Below, piece by piece: positions 8,981 through 16,844 of a DNA stretch of 64,000 nucleotides; position 1 is the first letter of the stretch; every line of letters begins with the position of its first letter. A program made the translations under genes and the position numbers. The notes under the pieces were generated by a model that did not search any database, was not told where the DNA came from, and saw only the letters and a program-made list of their open reading frames with translations. This DNA comes from Bacillota bacterium. Its GTDB lineage: Bacteria > Bacillota > Clostridia > Acetivibrionales > DTU013. The stretch lies in NCBI GenBank assembly GCA_023433505.1, contig JAEZCO010000021.1, forward strand, positions 62,001 through 126,000, given 5' to 3'.

Positions 8981-9862
8981 TCAGCCTTTCAAGCTGCCTA
9001 AAGTCATACCTGAAATAAAGTATCTTTGCAGCAGGGGATAGACAATCAGGATCGGAAGTGTCACAATCATAATCTGAGCGGCACGGAATGTCTTGTTGCT
9101 GATATTCTTCATCAGCTCCATCTGCATCGGATCAAACAGGGAAAAGTCCGGCATTGTTATGACATTCTGCAGATAAGTCTGCAACGGGTAGTTCTTTGCA
9201 TTATCCATATAGATCAACCCACTGAACCATTCATTCCAGTGGCCGACGATGGTATAGATCGTCAGTGTTGCCAGTGCCGGAATTGACAAAGGTACGTATA
9301 TCTGCCACAATATTCTGAAATGGCCGGCTCCGTCGATCAGTGCCGATTCCTCAAGCTCTTTGGGTATTTGTCTAAAAAAATTCAAAAGAATGACCAAATA
9401 GAAGATGGGTACCGCTCCAGGTAAAATCAGCGCCAGAATTGAATTTTTCAGCCCTGTTCCCGTGACAATCATGTAAGTCGGTACCAGTCCTCCGCCTACG
9501 AACATTGTGATGACAAAATACCACGCGATTGGCGTACGCCCAAGGAAGGCACTTTTTGATTTTGACAGCGGGTACGCGGTTATTACCACCAGCAGCATGT
9601 TGACGCCCAATCCGAGTACCACCCTTTCAACGGTAATAGCAAATGATCTTATGAAGTCCGGCCTTTGGAATGCAAATTTGTAGGAGCTCAATGTAAGCTC
9701 CAACGGCCATAATCCCACACGTCCCTGCGTGGCTGCCGCCGAGGAACTGAATGATACCGCCAGCAAATGGATGAATGGCACAACACAGCTCAATGCCAAA
9801 ATTGTCAATATCAAGTAGTTCATTATATCAAAGGATGTTTCCCCCGGTGTCCTTCTTATCAT
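8981..9862 (-). CDS. Carbohydrate ABC importer permease, LplC/MalG type
   Basis: 293 residues with six predicted membrane segments (for example YLILTILALSCVVPFIHLLA). The cytoplasmic EAA loop reads ELEESALIDGAGHFRILWQI, the contact site for the ATPase. The C-terminal FISGMTLGSLKG is typical of the LplC/YtcP subgroup that imports complex oligosaccharides. It lies between the partner permease and the secreted glycosidase with short gaps, all leftward, so one transcript from the promoter at 13.09 kb is likely. No ATPase gene is linked; family members usually share an MsmX-type ATPase encoded elsewhere. Confidence 0.92.
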   Translation of the reverse strand: MIRRTPGETSFDIMNYLILTILALSCVVPFIHLLAVSFSSSAAATQGRVGLWPLELTLSSYKFAFQRPDFIRSFAITVERVVLGLGVNMLLVVITAYPLSKSKSAFLGRTPIAWYFVITMFVGGGLVPTYMIVTGTGLKNSILALILPGAVPIFYLVILLNFFRQIPKELEESALIDGAGHFRILWQIYVPLSIPALATLTIYTIVGHWNEWFSGLIYMDNAKNYPLQTYLQNVITMPDFSLFDPMQMELMKNISNKTFRAAQIMIVTLPILIVYPLLQRYFISGMTLGSLKG

Positions 9863-9896
9863 TATATAACCTCCATTCTACCGTATTTTCATCGCT

Positions 9897-10808
9897 TTAG
9901 AATATCCTGTAATCGGCAAACTTATATGCAATGAAATAGGATGCCGATACCATTACAAGGGAAACACATGATCTTACCATTCCGACTGCAGTCGCCATAT
10001 CATATTGCCAGTCCTTAAAGCCGATCCGGTAGGTGAAAGTATCCAACACATCCCCTGTTGAATAAACCGCCGGATTATAAAGGTTGAAAATCTGGTCAAA
10101 TCCTGCATTAAACAGACTTCCCAGGCTTAAAATTCCACTGAGTACCATGATTGGGACGATCCCTGGTATTGTTATGTGCAAACATTGTTTCCATCGGGAG
10201 GCACCATCAATAATTGATGCCTCGTATAATTGAGGGTCAATTCCCGTTAAAGCCGCCATATATAATATCGTTGAAAATCCAAATCCCTTCCAGGCCTCAG
10301 AGATAACCATAACACTGGGGAAAATGTTCGGTAAGCCGAGGAAGTAAATGGATTGGCCGCCCAATGACTTTATCATTGTGTTCACTATTCCATCTGTCGG
10401 AGATAGGATATCTATCATCAAACCGCTGATAACCACCCATGATATGAAATGGGGAAGATACATCATCGTCTGAAGGGATTTTTTATACCGTTTTACTCTT
10501 ATCTCATTAAGAAGAAGAGCTACAATAATGGGAAAGATGAAATTTACAACCATCTTGGCAACGGATATGGTCAGCGTATTCCTTATAATACGCCAGAATC
10601 CGGGGTACCTGGTAAACAGATACTCGAAATTATCCCACCCTACAAAGGGAGACCCAAACAGCCCTTTTGTTATGTCATATCTTTGAAATGCCATCGTCCA
10701 TCCAACAAGCGGACCATAATAATAAATCGCCACCAGCACCACCGCAGGTAATACCATAAGGTAGAAACTGTATTCAATTCTCCGGTGTTTCTTTTGGAGC
10801 CTTTCCAA
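9897..10808 (-). CDS. Carbohydrate ABC importer permease, LplB type
   Basis: 303 residues with six predicted membrane segments, starting FYLMVLPAVVLVAIYYYGP. The EAA loop is LYEASIIDGASRWKQCLHIT. The N-terminal extension and the GWTMAFQRYDITKG motif fit the LplB/YteP subgroup. Gaps of 34 bases to the next permease and about 140 to the solute-binding protein place it in the SBP-permease-permease-glycosidase operon. A GGGGGG-type ribosome binding region precedes the ATG. Confidence 0.92.
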   Translation of the reverse strand: MERLQKKHRRIEYSFYLMVLPAVVLVAIYYYGPLVGWTMAFQRYDITKGLFGSPFVGWDNFEYLFTRYPGFWRIIRNTLTISVAKMVVNFIFPIIVALLLNEIRVKRYKKSLQTMMYLPHFISWVVISGLMIDILSPTDGIVNTMIKSLGGQSIYFLGLPNIFPSVMVISEAWKGFGFSTILYMAALTGIDPQLYEASIIDGASRWKQCLHITIPGIVPIMVLSGILSLGSLFNAGFDQIFNLYNPAVYSTGDVLDTFTYRIGFKDWQYDMATAVGMVRSCVSLVMVSASYFIAYKFADYRIF

Positions 10809-10947
10809 ATTTAATCCCCCCTTATTTATTCATCATGGCGGGTTTACATATGAAAGGGGAAGAACCAAAACAGCGCCCCCCCATTCCTACTCACTCCATT
10901 CAATACTTCGCCGCACACGGCCTTGTCTTGTTGGCTAAGTAAAATCT

Positions 10948-12669
10948 CTATTTTGATTTGTACCAGTCATTTACCTCAATTTCAACAATGGCTCCGCCCA
11001 TGTTCTTCCATTCATCCGCAAACTTGTCAAACTGATCGATGGGCCGCGTGCCCATGATAAACTCAGTATATGCCTGCTGCACATATTGTTTGAGATTTTC
11101 CCACGAGCGTACCATTTCAGGAGACTGATAGCCGACAAGCTTTGTTGTCATCAGCATATCGTGGTCATAATAGCTGTTGAATCTGCCGAAGAACGAGGTG
11201 GGGCCATACCATGCACCATATGCGGCCCATTTTTCGCCAAGGCCTTTACCTGCTTTAAGAGAATCAAATGCAGGTTTGGTCTCCTTGTACTGCAGCCAGT
11301 CATGGGGGGTGACCAGGTAACTTGTATCGTTGTTGTCCAGAGCTTTGGTAACATTAAGTGCTGTATTCAGATTTATCTTGACATCACTCAGTATGGGGAC
11401 AGGGCATGTACTCTGGTAATCGAAATTTTCATCGCTGTGATACTTCTTGGGTTCGGCAACGTCCTCCGGTCCGTTTACCTTGACACTTGCAAAAGCCATC
11501 ATCCTCAGCAGCGCTTCAGGATGAGCACAAGTCTTATTTACGGCCACCATTCCGGATTTCGGTTCATTGGTCTGCAGCTTCAGTTCACCCTTGTAATCAG
11601 AGAATGGAAGGATATCAGCACTTGACCAGGTTACCTTTTCAGCCTTGTACAGGTCTCCCAAAGGCCAGCCCGGAACCCAGCACTGGGCAATGGTGGCGCC
11701 GATCTTTCCGGAGGTGAGCTGCTCGGCAATCTTCATACCATCATAGGATGCAAAAGCAGGATCTATATAGCCTTCCTTAAACAGATCCGCATATACCTGC
11801 AGCACCTTTTTCATCTGAGGCTGTATATCGCCGTAAATAAGCTTCCCGCTTTCATCTTCATACCATACGCCCGGATATGCACCATTTGCATTGGCCATGC
11901 CCACAAAGCCTGCCTGCCCTTCATAAATTGTCTTTGTCAGGCCAAAGGCAAAGCGTCCCTTCCCCTTGCCGGCAAAATCCTTTGCCATCTGTATGTATTC
12001 TTCCATTGTTGCCGGCATCTTGCCGCCCCATTCTTTAAACCAGTCGTCACGCCATAGCAGCGAGTACGGACTCTGATAATCCACGCCTCCCGCGCAAACG
12101 CCATACTGATGCCCCTTCCTTGTTGCCCACTCCTTTTGCTGAGGACGTTGTTCGATATATCCTTCCAATTGCCGGGAGATGTTTTTGCGTACAATCACAT
12201 CTGTAAGATCATAGAGCAGGTCGGCATTCACAAGCTTTTCAAACTGGGTATAGTTGGACAGTGCGAATATGTCGGGCAAGGTTTTGGTTGCAATAGCCAG
12301 ATTGAGCTTAGTTTCGTACTGTTCAAAAGGAGCCGTCCAGTCAAAGATAAGGTTGATATTCAACTGATTCTTTATTTCTCTGGTCCATACATTATTGGTG
12401 TAACTGTCGCCCGCTGGAAATGTTATTGCCGGATTGGTCGAAAGTACCATATGAACGTCGATAGGTTCATTATACTTTGAAATAGGGTTGATATAATCGT
12501 CTTTGCCGGCTTCAGTGCCTGTTTCGAATTCAGCCGGAGCAAAAGTCGTGTCGGAAACCTGTGTTATTTCTGTCGTTTTTGCAGTCCCATCGGTTTGACC
12601 TGACTGGCAACCGGCAAGCATACCCAGCATCACAAATAGGCTGAGTACCAAAGAAATGGTCTTTTTCAT
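10948..12669 (-). CDS. LplA-type extracellular solute-binding lipoprotein
   Basis: 573 residues. The lipoprotein signal is MKKTISLVLSLFVMLGMLAGC with lipobox LAGC, so the mature protein should be anchored outside the membrane by the lipidated Cys. The body fits large family-1 solute-binding proteins that work with LplB/LplC permeases (ALSNYTQFEKLVNADLLYDL, WRDDWFKEWGGKMPATMEEY). The ATG at 12669 is chosen because GAGGAGG stands 8 bases upstream and the signal peptide starts there; the open frame extends 24 codons further. The predicted transcript starts near 13057, giving an unusually long leader of about 390 nt. Confidence 0.92.
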   Translation of the reverse strand: MKKTISLVLSLFVMLGMLAGCQSGQTDGTAKTTEITQVSDTTFAPAEFETGTEAGKDDYINPISKYNEPIDVHMVLSTNPAITFPAGDSYTNNVWTREIKNQLNINLIFDWTAPFEQYETKLNLAIATKTLPDIFALSNYTQFEKLVNADLLYDLTDVIVRKNISRQLEGYIEQRPQQKEWATRKGHQYGVCAGGVDYQSPYSLLWRDDWFKEWGGKMPATMEEYIQMAKDFAGKGKGRFAFGLTKTIYEGQAGFVGMANANGAYPGVWYEDESGKLIYGDIQPQMKKVLQVYADLFKEGYIDPAFASYDGMKIAEQLTSGKIGATIAQCWVPGWPLGDLYKAEKVTWSSADILPFSDYKGELKLQTNEPKSGMVAVNKTCAHPEALLRMMAFASVKVNGPEDVAEPKKYHSDENFDYQSTCPVPILSDVKINLNTALNVTKALDNNDTSYLVTPHDWLQYKETKPAFDSLKAGKGLGEKWAAYGAWYGPTSFFGRFNSYYDHDMLMTTKLVGYQSPEMVRSWENLKQYVQQAYTEFIMGTRPIDQFDKFADEWKNMGGAIVEIEVNDWYKSK

Positions 12670-13042
12670 GATAGATTCCTCCTCATACTTTAACTCTCTT
12701 ACCAATAATCTACCGGAAATATTTATACTCCAAAACCGCACATAGAAATAGAAATATCCTTCCTATTACCCATGATAGCTCACAGTACCTTAAAGAAAAG
12801 ATAAATGCTTTTATCTCAAGCAATTTGACCTGCTCATTCTTTTGTATTCTGTATGTTCCAAGCGATGACGCTTAAGAGTGTAAAATAATATTGGATATCT
12901 GCAGAATCTTGGATATATTGCATCTGATGCAAATTAGCTGTTTTAGTTCCACCATGATTTGTAACCATATGATTTCTCTGGTCTTATATTCCATCACCCA
13001 CCTACTATATTTTAAAATGAATATGGAAATATTAAATTCTAA
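12670..13042 (-). other. Long 5' leader of the LplA operon
   Basis: About 370 bases separate the predicted transcription start from the LplA-type start codon. The stretch is AT-rich. I see no riboswitch class, leader ORF with a good ribosome binding site, or strong terminator hairpin in it. It is recorded because leaders this long often carry regulation. Confidence 0.4.
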
Positions 13043-13092
13043 CTAAAACGTTTTTGTGATTTCATTATATATTCCTTTTGATGGAAAGTCAA
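13043..13092 (-). promoter_or_regulatory. Sigma-A promoter with LacI-type operator for LplA operon
   Basis: On the minus strand, TTGACT (13087-13092), a 17-bp spacer and TATAAT (13064-13069) precede CTAAAACGTTTTTG (plus strand, 13043-13056). The -35 box, -10 box, spacer length and operator sequence are the same as in the GH172 promoter at 4637-4689. The distance from -10 to operator is 7 bases here and 10 there. Confidence 0.8.
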
Positions 13093-13259
13093 TATATTTG
13101 TTTGACGTAATTATCATTGTATATCTAAAATCACCAATTACACCAGAGACCCGCATAAAAAATCGGGATGGACGAAGAAGGTACATCCGCATCAACCTAC
13201 GGTCCTTCCAAGCCGGATAGGAACTTGCTTTTTATCATATCTTAGATTTTGTGGCGAGA

Positions 13260-13474
13260 CAAGAGAAGATGTGGCTACAAATAGTAAAAAATTCCATTGT
13301 TCTTACAAGCGGGTGCTTCATGAAACCAAAAAGCTGGACCTTTCGGGGACCACAAGCCTGACCATAAAGGAAGTGGGAAAGGAATCGGGCTTCGACAATG
13401 TCTGCACCTTCGGAAGGGTGTATATAAAATACGAAGCCACCATTCCCAGCCACTTCAGAGAAAACCTGCAATAG
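13260..13474 (+). pseudogene. Remnant of an AraC-type regulator C-terminus
   Basis: The translation contains ALHETKK-like and LTIKEVGKESGFDNVCTFGRVYIKYEATIPSHFRE, recognisably the second helix-turn-helix and tail of an AraC-family regulator. Only about 65 residues remain, with no sensor domain, no first HTH and no ribosome binding site. It ends one base before the stop of the opposing permease gene. Confidence 0.6.
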
Positions 13475-13475
13475 A

Positions 13476-14306
13476 TCAAGCCTTTACAGCGCCTGCAGTC
13501 ATACCGGCTACGATCTTTTTATTAAAGAATATGAAGAGGAGCAGCGGAGGTATCGAAATAAGCACCACATCGGCAAACAGCAGGTTCCAGGAGGTATTAT
13601 ACATATTGGTAAAATTATAGAGTGTAAGCTGAACTGTTACGTTTTTAGCTCCCGGCAGGAAATAAAGCGGGTTTACAAAATCGTTGAATATTCCCACGGA
13701 GGATAAAACGATAACGGTGGAGGTCACTGACTTCAGAAGGGGAAGGATAATTCTGAAAAACAGCCCAAATCCGCTGCAGCCGTCTATTATCGCCGCCTCG
13801 TCAATTTCTTTGGGTATGGTGGCCATAAAGCTCTTGTACAGTATCGAGGAGAAAGGGAAGCTTAAAGCCGCCTCTACCAGCACCAACCCCGCAAGGGATT
13901 TAAACAGCCCGGCTCCGTTCAAGACCCAGATGGTAGGCACAACCGCCGGAGGAATCATAAGGCCTGCCAGCACAAGGAAATTTATAAAGGGCGTAGCCTT
14001 GCCGGTCCTTCTTTGCATTACAAAACCAGCCATGGAGCATATCATGACGAGTAAGATGATGGATAACGCAGTAAGGAGGGTGCTGTTGAGAAATGCCCTT
14101 AAGACCACACTCTTGTTTACTGTCAGCACCTCACTGTAATTTTCATAAATGCGGAACACACTGGGCCACTTCAGATTCATTTCCGCCGATTCCACTTTGT
14201 TTTTAAAGGAGTTTACTATCACAAAGTAGAATGGTATGCCAAAAATGATCAAGGAAAAAAGCACGGATACTGCTCCCATTAAATTTTTAAATGTCCTTCG
14301 GCTCAT
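13476..14306 (-). CDS. Sugar ABC importer permease, MalG/UgpE type
   Basis: 276 residues with six predicted membrane segments (VLFSLIIFGIPFYFVIVNSF, LVLAGLMIPPAVVPTIWVL). The EAA loop reads EIDEAAIIDGCSGFGLFFRI. The C-terminal KKIVAGMTAGAVKA is typical of the family. Its ATG overlaps the stop of the upstream permease by 4 bases, so the two subunits are coupled. It is the last gene of the second importer operon, which has no linked ATPase. Confidence 0.92.
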   Translation of the reverse strand: MSRRTFKNLMGAVSVLFSLIIFGIPFYFVIVNSFKNKVESAEMNLKWPSVFRIYENYSEVLTVNKSVVLRAFLNSTLLTALSIILLVMICSMAGFVMQRRTGKATPFINFLVLAGLMIPPAVVPTIWVLNGAGLFKSLAGLVLVEAALSFPFSSILYKSFMATIPKEIDEAAIIDGCSGFGLFFRIILPLLKSVTSTVIVLSSVGIFNDFVNPLYFLPGAKNVTVQLTLYNFTNMYNTSWNLLFADVVLISIPPLLLFIFFNKKIVAGMTAGAVKA

Positions 14307-15169
14307 AAATCCACCTCACTTCTATTGAGTAAAGTGTATAAAGGAACTGCCAGGAGGGACACGCCTATAAACAAAATGACATTTCCCGCGGTTGAAAGTC
14401 CGTAGAAGCCCCCTTGATACTGTTTGTAAATAATGGAGGCGATCAGGTCGGTACTGAAGCCCGGGCCGCCTCGGGTCATAGCCCATACCATGTCAAAGGA
14501 GCGCAAGCCTCCTATGAACGAAAGTATTATCACCGAATTCATGGCAGGCCGGCTAAGGGGTAAGATGATATTGAAGAACTTGTTCCAGGAATTGCCGCCA
14601 TCCATGCTTAGCGCTTCATAATACTGCTGCGGAATGGACATGATCCCCGCGATGTAGATAACGGTGGCCATTCCGACACCTTTCCAGACATCGGTAAAAG
14701 CCACGGACAGCAGCGCGATCCTCGGGTCGCCCAGCCAATTGGGGCCGTCACTTCCCAACATTTTCAGCCCCATGTTTATGATCCCGTAGGTAGGGTTCAG
14801 AAAACTGCTGAATACTACTCCTACAGCGATGGTACTGAGCAGGGTAGGAAAAAATACCACCGACCGGAGGTATCCCCTTGCCCGTATATCCGAACAGAGG
14901 AAGGTACCAAGCAGCAGGCCGAATATAACTTTTAGGCCGCTTGTTGATGCAGCATAGATCAAGGTGTTTTTAAACCCGATATTCAAGGAGGATTCGCTGA
15001 AAAAAGTTATAAAATTCTCAAATCCGATAAATTTCCAATCGGTCAGTGTCCATCTTGTTAAGCTGAAAAAGAAGGACAACAGGGTAGGAAGAAGAAAAAA
15101 TACGAAGTATATGATCCCTGCAGGCAGCAAAAATCCATATGAATATATCTTTTTTGATGTTGGTGTCAT
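14303..15169 (-). CDS. Sugar ABC importer permease, MalF/UgpA type
   Basis: 288 residues. It starts KIYSYGFLLPAGIIYFVFFLLPTLL and has six predicted membrane segments. The EAA loop is YYEALSMDGGNSWNKFFNII. The late motif WAMTRGGPGFSTD is typical of the UgpA/MalF side. It is preceded by a 200-bp gap containing a strong hairpin and followed by a 4-base overlap with the second permease. The substrate is unknown; the context suggests an oligosaccharide. Confidence 0.92.
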   Translation of the reverse strand: MTPTSKKIYSYGFLLPAGIIYFVFFLLPTLLSFFFSLTRWTLTDWKFIGFENFITFFSESSLNIGFKNTLIYAASTSGLKVIFGLLLGTFLCSDIRARGYLRSVVFFPTLLSTIAVGVVFSSFLNPTYGIINMGLKMLGSDGPNWLGDPRIALLSVAFTDVWKGVGMATVIYIAGIMSIPQQYYEALSMDGGNSWNKFFNIILPLSRPAMNSVIILSFIGGLRSFDMVWAMTRGGPGFSTDLIASIIYKQYQGGFYGLSTAGNVILFIGVSLLAVPLYTLLNRSEVDL

Positions 15170-15231
15170 CCGATCACTCCCAGGAATATTCCAATTTATT
15201 TTTGTGATTTTAGAAAAGGGGCCGGTTTATA

Positions 15232-15262
15232 CTATACAGGCGCGTATTGCGCGCCTGTATAG
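15232..15262. repeat. Strong hairpin between solute-binding protein and permease genes
   Basis: CTATACAGGCGCG (15232-15244) is followed by a 5-base loop and its exact reverse complement (15250-15262). There is no T-run on the minus strand, so it is not a simple terminator. In sugar importers such hairpins often stabilise the binding-protein message or attenuate the permease part; that role here is inference. Confidence 0.75.
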
Positions 15263-15370
15263 GGTGGGGTACCAACAGGGTTCGGCATGATTTGCGGGGA
15301 TTGCCCGCCGGGACATTCCGCTTTTTTGTCAGCCCCGGAAAGTACGTTTTACAGCATTTTATCCGAAGTG

Positions 15371-16732
15371 TTACCAGCCTGCCAGTCCAAGCTGTTTCGC
15401 CTGCTTCTCCACATCCTTGTCATAATCCTTTGCGCATTCTATGGCAGGTCTTATCCCGGTGCCGGCTTCAACACAAAGCTGTTCCAGGTTGGGTCCCTTG
15501 ATGGGGGACAGGAATTCAAGTGCAGGTGCGTTATTGCCTGATTCTAAATAGGGAAGCAGATCTTTGACTGCCGGAGCAACGCTGTCGGGAAGAGTCGCGC
15601 CGTTGATTGCAAAAGGTCCGTCCGGCTTCTGCTTTGACATATAGATGTTACATCCCTCGGCGGATGCGAAAATGGAAGCCCATTTCATTGCCGCATCCTT
15701 ATTTATGTTCTTGTTGAAATACACGCCGGCTGGCATCCAGACAGTTAATCCGTTTTTATCGGCTGATTTGCCGGGCTGCGCGAAAAAGCCGATATCGTTT
15801 ACCTTATCGGGAAAATTGGCCTGAATTGCCGCAACAGCCGATGTCAGCATGGGATAATGGACTCCGGTGCCTTCTGCAAGCATTTTTACAGCCATATCAT
15901 AGGTAGTGGTAACAGCATCTTTATTGAGGAAACCTTTTTTAAATGTATCCTCCAGCTTCTGGAACCCGCTTAATGCCGCGGGAGAATCGGCATACTTCGC
16001 CTTATTGGCAGTGTAGTCCGCTGCAAAATCGGGCAGCTCAGACTGGACATTGTAGTAATCGGCAAGAACGAACAATTGAGCCGTCCAGCTGTCCTTGTAC
16101 GATGCGATTACTGCAGTCTTGCCTGCAGTTTTTACCTTCTCGCAGTTCGCCAGGAATTCGTCCCAGGTCTTCGGAATGGAAAGCTGAAGCTCGGAATATA
16201 CCTTTTTGTTATACAGCAAGCCGCCAGCACCAATAAAACCGAAGGGCACCCCGTATTGCTTCCCGTTATAGGTAACGCAGGTTCTGAAAGAATCCATGAC
16301 ATTTGCCATAAAGGCTTCATTTGTGATATCCAGGAAGTTTTGGTCGGGATGGAGGGCCTGGAACAGAGAGCCGGTATTATACATCAGCAGGTCTGCCATA
16401 TCTCCTGTCGCCAGTCTTGTTTTTACCAGATTGTCGCCCTCCGCGCCGCCTGGACGCAGTTCGATTTCAGTAGCTACATTGTACTTCTTCTCGATTTCTT
16501 CAAAGACAGCCTTTGGACCGTCAAGAACGGTATTGTTGTCTACCAGCAAGGTCAGAGTAACTTTTTCAGCCGGCGCAGCTTTACTTGTACCTGCACTCGT
16601 TGTCGGTGCAGCGGTGGTCCCTGCAGTGGTATTCTCTCCGGAGGTTTTTTGCTCACCGCAGCCGGCAAACACAGAAACAAGCATGGTGATACAGAATACT
16701 AAGGCCATGATTCTTAGTCCGGGTTTTTTCAT
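15371..16732 (-). CDS. Extracellular sugar-binding lipoprotein (family 1 SBP)
   Basis: 453 residues. The lipoprotein signal is MKKPGLRIMALVFCITMLVS with lipobox VFAGC, followed by a Thr/Ala/Ser-rich linker (about residues 30-55) and a solute-binding fold (KVTLTLLVDNNTVLDGPKAV, ATEIELRPGGAEGDNLVKTR, GVPFGFIGAGGLLYNKKVY). The ATG at 16732 is chosen because GGGAGG lies 9 bases upstream; an ATG three codons earlier is too close to that site. It follows a YesN/YesM pair by about 110 bases, in the usual order for a two-component-controlled sugar importer. Confidence 0.92.
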   Translation of the reverse strand: MKKPGLRIMALVFCITMLVSVFAGCGEQKTSGENTTAGTTAAPTTSAGTSKAAPAEKVTLTLLVDNNTVLDGPKAVFEEIEKKYNVATEIELRPGGAEGDNLVKTRLATGDMADLLMYNTGSLFQALHPDQNFLDITNEAFMANVMDSFRTCVTYNGKQYGVPFGFIGAGGLLYNKKVYSELQLSIPKTWDEFLANCEKVKTAGKTAVIASYKDSWTAQLFVLADYYNVQSELPDFAADYTANKAKYADSPAALSGFQKLEDTFKKGFLNKDAVTTTYDMAVKMLAEGTGVHYPMLTSAVAAIQANFPDKVNDIGFFAQPGKSADKNGLTVWMPAGVYFNKNINKDAAMKWASIFASAEGCNIYMSKQKPDGPFAINGATLPDSVAPAVKDLLPYLESGNNAPALEFLSPIKGPNLEQLCVEAGTGIRPAIECAKDYDKDVEKQAKQLGLAGW

Positions 16733-16844
16733 AAAATACATCCTCCCAATATAATTTATTCTACTGCAATGCTAACACCCTTGAATGGATACTTACATAG
16801 ACTAAACAATACTGGCGGATATAAAAATCAATACAAGGCTTTTT

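Noticed and set aside
11086..11625. 179-codon open frame on the plus strand
   Set aside because: Opposite the LplA-type gene; Cys-rich shadow translation.
16076..16702. 208-codon open frame on the plus strand
   Set aside because: Opposite a clear solute-binding lipoprotein gene, no start site support.
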